A stretch of 64,000 nt of DNA, taken from Turritopsis dohrnii (Eukaryota; Cnidaria; Hydrozoa; Anthoathecata; Oceaniidae). The translations under genes were made by a program, and so were the position numbers. Below the pieces are notes generated by a model. It did not search any database and was not told the origin of the DNA. It was given only the letters and a program-made list of their open reading frames with translations. Below, one piece after another: positions 59,857 to 64,000 of the stretch; the first letter of the stretch is position 1, and each line of letters opens with the position of its first letter. The stretch spans positions 310,001 through 374,000 of the forward strand of contig BQMF02000282.1 of NCBI GenBank assembly GCA_027922465.2, read 5' to 3'.

Positions 59857-62800
59857 TCATACATTTTCGTATTCTATATTATTATTGTTTCTACTTTTCT
59901 GTTCATTTCCATTACACAGAAGTTGAGCATTCTCATCCACATCCTTGTCTTCATCCAGTCTTTTCTCCTCCTTTAAAGACAGGTTGGAAGTAACATTTCT
60001 ATATAAAGGGGTGCGTTCTGATTGGTTATTGTTCATCTCATCGTCTGACGAGTCATCCTTGGATTCTTTTTCGCATACAAATTCGTCCATCTGCAAGATA
60101 ACGGACAGTAGTATGATATAAGGAAAACAGACGTCACATTGAGTGGTCACAAAGGTTTACCTTCGCTTTTGGTTCGATTGATCGGTTGGAACTTGAAAAG
60201 GATTCAGAATGTTTTCCTTGCGTATCGACTTTTGCATCAGAAGGACTACCATCTTCAATTAACCTGTTGTCTGATACATAACGTTCGCTAGATTTCCTTT
60301 TGAAAACGTCATCATTTTTTTCACTCGCAGCTGGCGAGTAAGGAGGCGGAGGAGAATATTGGAAAGAACCAAACTCGCCATCAATAGGACGAAGATATTC
60401 GTCATCAGACAACGAAAACGAACCTCCACTGATATGACATTTATCCACGTATAATGAAATCTCCTATAACAAATCTCAGGAACATAAGATATCAATGTTT
60501 GAATAGGTTTTTGCCCAAGCGAATACAAATGTTAAAAGAGCTAACCTCCGGATTACAGTGACCTTCGATTACTCTAGCCAGACGCAGGACAATATCTGCA
60601 AAACTTGGTCTGCGGTCAGGAAAATCACTCCAACATTCCCTCATTAAATTGTATCTGTCAAAAAATATCGTTTAGTTTTATCGAGAGTATCGATATACAT
60701 TCTTTATCTAGCTAATCGTTACTTACATCTCATTCGGACATAATTGTGGTTGGTTCATTCTTTCACCGTCGGAAAGAAAGCCTACGAGATCTTTAGCATG
60801 TACTCCAGGATATGGTGTTCCACCAAGTGTCATCAATTCCCATAACAATATGCCGTATGACCAACTGAAAAAAAATAAAATTTACTAGCTAAAAATAAAT
60901 CGTTTCAAGAGTTATGAAGCTTGATGTGAATCTAACAGCTTACACATCGGTCTTATGGTTGAATACACGATCGATGATCGCTTCAATTGCCATCCACTTG
61001 ATCGGTAGTAACCCCTACAACAAGAGAAAACACTTCACTTCTGTCCTTCTTATAAAAACAATTACGAATGAAGTTGGGGCGAGTTTAATTGGATGCGTGT
61101 TCACAAACATTCGATCCTTACTCCTGATAGCTTGATGTATCTTTCATCATGGTATACATCTCGCGCTAAGCCAAAATCAGCGATTTTCATGACAAAATTT
61201 TCACCAACTAAAACATTCCGAGCAGCTACATCACGATGAACGCACTGAAAAAAAAAGTTACATAAAGTTGTAAAGAACTTCAAGAGCAATCGTAAATCCA
61301 ATCATAGGAAACAAACCTTTCTGGATGTGAGATAATCATAGGAAACAAACCTTTCTGGATGTGAGATAATCGTAGGAAACAAACCTTTCTGGATGTGAGA
61401 TAATCGTAGGAAACAAACCTTTCTGGATGTGAGATAATCATAGGAAACAAACCTTTCTGGATGTGAGGTAATCGTAGGAAACAAACCTTTCTGGATGTGA
61501 GATAATCATAGGAAACAAACCTTTCTGGATGTGAGATAATCGTAGGAAACAAACCTTTCTGGATGTGAGATAATCGAGTCCTTTAGCTATTTGATATGCG
61601 GCAACACACAGATCGAAAGTGGTGAACTCTCGTTCCATCCCAATATGCTGCTTGCTCCATATTGGTTTAAACATTTGCCTTCTTTCCTTCATAAACGTCA
61701 ACATGTTTCCGTATGGACAGAATTCTAAAATCACTAGTGTATCTTTCTCCACACCTAGGAAAGGATTTTGTAAACAACAAATATCAGCTTGGAAATGAAT
61801 ACTTGGTCAGGAACAGCTTCCTACCTTTAGTACAAGCGCCGAGTAGATTGACGATATTGTCATGCTGGCCGATGTGAATGAGGATTTTCATTTCGGAAAC
61901 CAAATCTTTGTATTCAATCTGGGTAGCATCATCTGAAAAATATGTCGGAAATAAGAATCGTCGCGTGATTTCATGGCTTGTCACATGACGTCATATTAAC
62001 ACACCTTTTAGTTTTTTAACTGCTACTACAGAAGCCTGTGTACGATCTGATTTTGTACAAGATTTGATGGACTTATTGGATCGAGTGGAAGCAAAACTAT
62101 CAGCTCTCAAAACGTTTGTTGATGTTGATGTTTCACTTCTTGATCGCTGAAAACTACTAAATGAAAACCTTTTCTTGCTGATCAATGGCTTATGTTTCAT
62201 ACTCATCTTATAGCGTGGATCAAAACTTATTATGCCTAAAGCATCGGCTATGTAGACTTCACCAAAAGCACCTGCACCAATTTGTTTTTCTAAATCATCA
62301 AAGCAGAAAAAAATTTAACATGAACAAATAAAACCTTGACAGGAAAAAAAACGGTTCCTACTTATTTTGACTTTAGTTCTTGGAAATTCCCATTCTGGAA
62401 AATAGGGCAATTTATGAGTCTGCTCAGCAATTGATTTAGTCGGGTCTAGTTTTTTGAAATAGTCAGGCGATGGTGGGATCGATAAGATATAGAAGCCACC
62501 ATAAAGTTGTCTTCGTTTGTATAAAATAACGACCAGAACAGAAAGAATAAAAATTATGAAGACTGCAGCAATGATAGCAGCTACGAGCGAAGCCGTTGCA
62601 CCGACATCGTTGTTTTCTTTGTACTCCTCCGCGGTGATCAAAGGTTGTTCTAACAAAAAACAAAATCAGTTGTAGATAAGATGATAGCAACATTACATTG
62701 GTAATCGGTGAAGAGCACTCACTCAGAACCATGCTGGCGTAAGTGGCGCCATACTTGTTTAAAGCAGCACACCTGTACTTCCCATAATCGTTATAATCAA

Positions 62801-63923
62801 CATATGAGATATTCAAAAAGCTAAAAATCAAATGGAAGGATTCAAAGCATACACCTGCTCAACTAAAACAACGCATTAAGTAAAAGACTCGTCATTACCT
62901 AAATCCAATTGTCGAATTTCCTGTAACAGGGACAAAAACTCCATTTCTTTCTTTTTCCCACCAGGTGTATGGAGCTGGGTTACCCTCAGATGTACAATTC
63001 CGCGAATAAAACGTTTGGGGAGTGGCATACTCATCAAGTTGCTGAAAAATCATCGATGGCTTTGCTATGAAGCAAACCCAGAAAGCCTTAGCAAACAAGA
63101 AACCAAGAAAGTGGTGTGTGCAAGTATTACGTAAAAGTTACAAGTTACAAGTTACCAAATATATGGAGGGGGGTTTCAATTTTCTTTGTTCCAAGACTAT
63201 TTGTAGCTAAGCAAGTATACGTTCCGTTATTTATCTTCCAAGATGCTTTGCAGATGATCAATTGAAAACTTCTAACACCAAGCCTTCCTCTATTTTCAAC
63301 CAATTCAAAATATTTGCTTTGCACGCTAGCATTGCAACTTTCCATCGACACCAACTTTCCAATGTCTGTCAATCTTTCGCCATTTTTGAACCATTTAACA
63401 GATGCTGGTGGATGAGAATCAACAGTGCATGTAATGACAGTTTTTTCTCCATGCAATACAGATGGGCTCAAAATCGATACGATTCTTGGTTGGTAGATTT
63501 CTGTGTTGAGAAAAATGACATTTTGTTAAAAATGACACTTTAAAAGCAAAGTGACGCATTCTTATAAAGTGAGTGAAAACATGAACAAATTAGCAAATTT
63601 GAAAGTCATACCATTAATTTTGACATTGGAAACGAATTCCACAGGTGAATCAGAAGCCCTTGCAGGGATGCCAATACATTTATAGAAACCTGACTGTGCA
63701 GATGTAACATTTGAGAGCTTTAATATCGACTTCTGTGTTTCCAAAATCGATCCAGAATTTTTTATGAACACAGTTTTATTATCAGCCACCAAGATGGATG
63801 AATCATTGACTTTCCAGTATAACTGCAAAAACAAACCAGCATTGCCAGTACACGTAAGAGAGAAAGATTGTTCTTCATCAGTTGCTATGGATCTGGGGAC
63901 AATCTTCAACCAATCTTGTGCAT
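59857..63923 (-). CDS. FGFR/VEGFR-like receptor tyrosine kinase, 5' exons beyond the right edge
   Basis: Minus-strand exons: 63923-63612 and 63500-63156 (Ig domains), 63064-62899 with 62820-62723 (a third Ig), 62649-62362 (membrane span [20 protein letters not shown], then juxtamembrane), 62289-62005, 61932-61825, 61754-61555, 61244-61122, 61014-60944, 60864-60727, 60654-60546, 60463-60161, 60090-59857. Kinase motifs: [64 protein letters not shown] and [10 protein letters not shown], so a full catalytic set. The short kinase insert and GxGAFGxVxxAxAxGI order favour FGFR-like over VEGFR-like, but both remain possible. The cytoplasmic tail has a YSPPPPYSP stretch and ends IEYENV. It is a membrane receptor for secreted ligands. 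Confidence 0.9.
61304..61575 (-). repeat. Eight 34-bp tandem repeats spanning an exon end and its splice donor
   Basis: On the minus strand each unit reads GATTATCTCACATCCAGAAA then GGTTTGTTTCC. It contains the last codons of the exon (DYLTSRK) and its GT donor (AAAG/GTTTGT). The copy nearest the exon uses the donor at 61554-61553; seven more donors follow at 34-bp steps. No stop codon is created in the frames seen. Confidence 0.95.
62030..62227 (-). other. 66-residue insert in the receptor kinase N-lobe
   Basis: Between GII after the glycine loop and VVAVKKLK the exon encodes 66 residues, rich in Ser, Thr, Lys and Arg (for example [20 protein letters not shown]). FGF receptors usually have about a dozen residues here. 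It lies in one exon with flanking kinase sequence, so it is not a retained intron by appearance. Confidence 0.8.
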
Positions 63924-64000
63924 CTGAAAGTAAAGAAAACTAACAGAAGTAATTTTTTGTTTTCAAACAATCAAATTATTTCAAAGGAATCATAATTAGC

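Noticed and set aside
61304..61575. Regular repeats that could suggest a CRISPR array
   Set aside because: There are no unique spacers; units are contiguous 34-bp copies inside an animal gene.

Overview
This is eukaryotic, intron-rich, AT-rich animal DNA. The mix of host genes (an FGFR/VEGFR-like receptor tyrosine kinase with a short kinase insert, DSTYK, MRG15, a CUB-LDLa-EGF-trypsin secreted protein) and the dense, nested load of Penelope-like, EnSpm/CMC, hAT-like, Harbinger-like, pogo-like and TTAA elements suggest a cnidarian, probably a hydrozoan. That placement is inference, not proof. No rRNA, tRNA or CRISPR array was recognised.

Region by region. 1-2346 (-): a long repeat-family gene, open at the left edge. 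4021-7585 (+): a HECT-like gene interrupted in an intron by a 5'-truncated Penelope-like element (PLE) with perfect 150-bp inverted ends. 8063-12781: a small MITE split by a 4.6-kb hAT-like element that itself carries a 1.5-kb TA-flanked element and a small MITE. 12930-14111 (-): an apparently intact DDE integrase-like transposase. 14791-16727 (-): a multi-exon repeat-family gene and a broken HECT-like copy. 16880-31510: two head-to-head pieces of a GIY-YIG PLE, one of them split exactly by a 12.5-kb EnSpm/CMC transposon (17886-30415). The transposon carries an intact transposase and a spliced DUF4806-like second gene. Each PLE piece ends in a textbook hammerhead ribozyme followed by TAAG repeats. 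31659-32617 (-): a damaged paralogue of the HECT-gene N-terminal part. 33143-35509: hAT-like MITEs, one containing a Harbinger-like MITE that contains a pogo-like MITE.

The right half is mainly host genes. MRG15 (36522-37929, +) is followed by a histone H4 fragment and a Harbinger-like MITE with a Myb remnant. The CUB/LDLa/EGF/serine-protease gene (41491-46580, +; first exon not found) has at least 16 exons. 46900-51030 is transposon debris and MITEs. DSTYK (51190-55026, -) is complete in five exons. After a mostly empty stretch with one TTAA-flanked palindromic element comes the receptor tyrosine kinase (59857-63923, -; 5' end beyond the right edge).

The most interesting observations are the hammerhead ribozymes at PLE ends, the exact EnSpm insertion that can be undone on paper, a receptor kinase exon end whose splice donor has been tandemly amplified eight times, a 66-residue insert in that kinase's N-lobe, and a serine-protease domain that keeps its triad but has lost the zymogen-activation residues. 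No wholly new biological system could be established from sequence alone.
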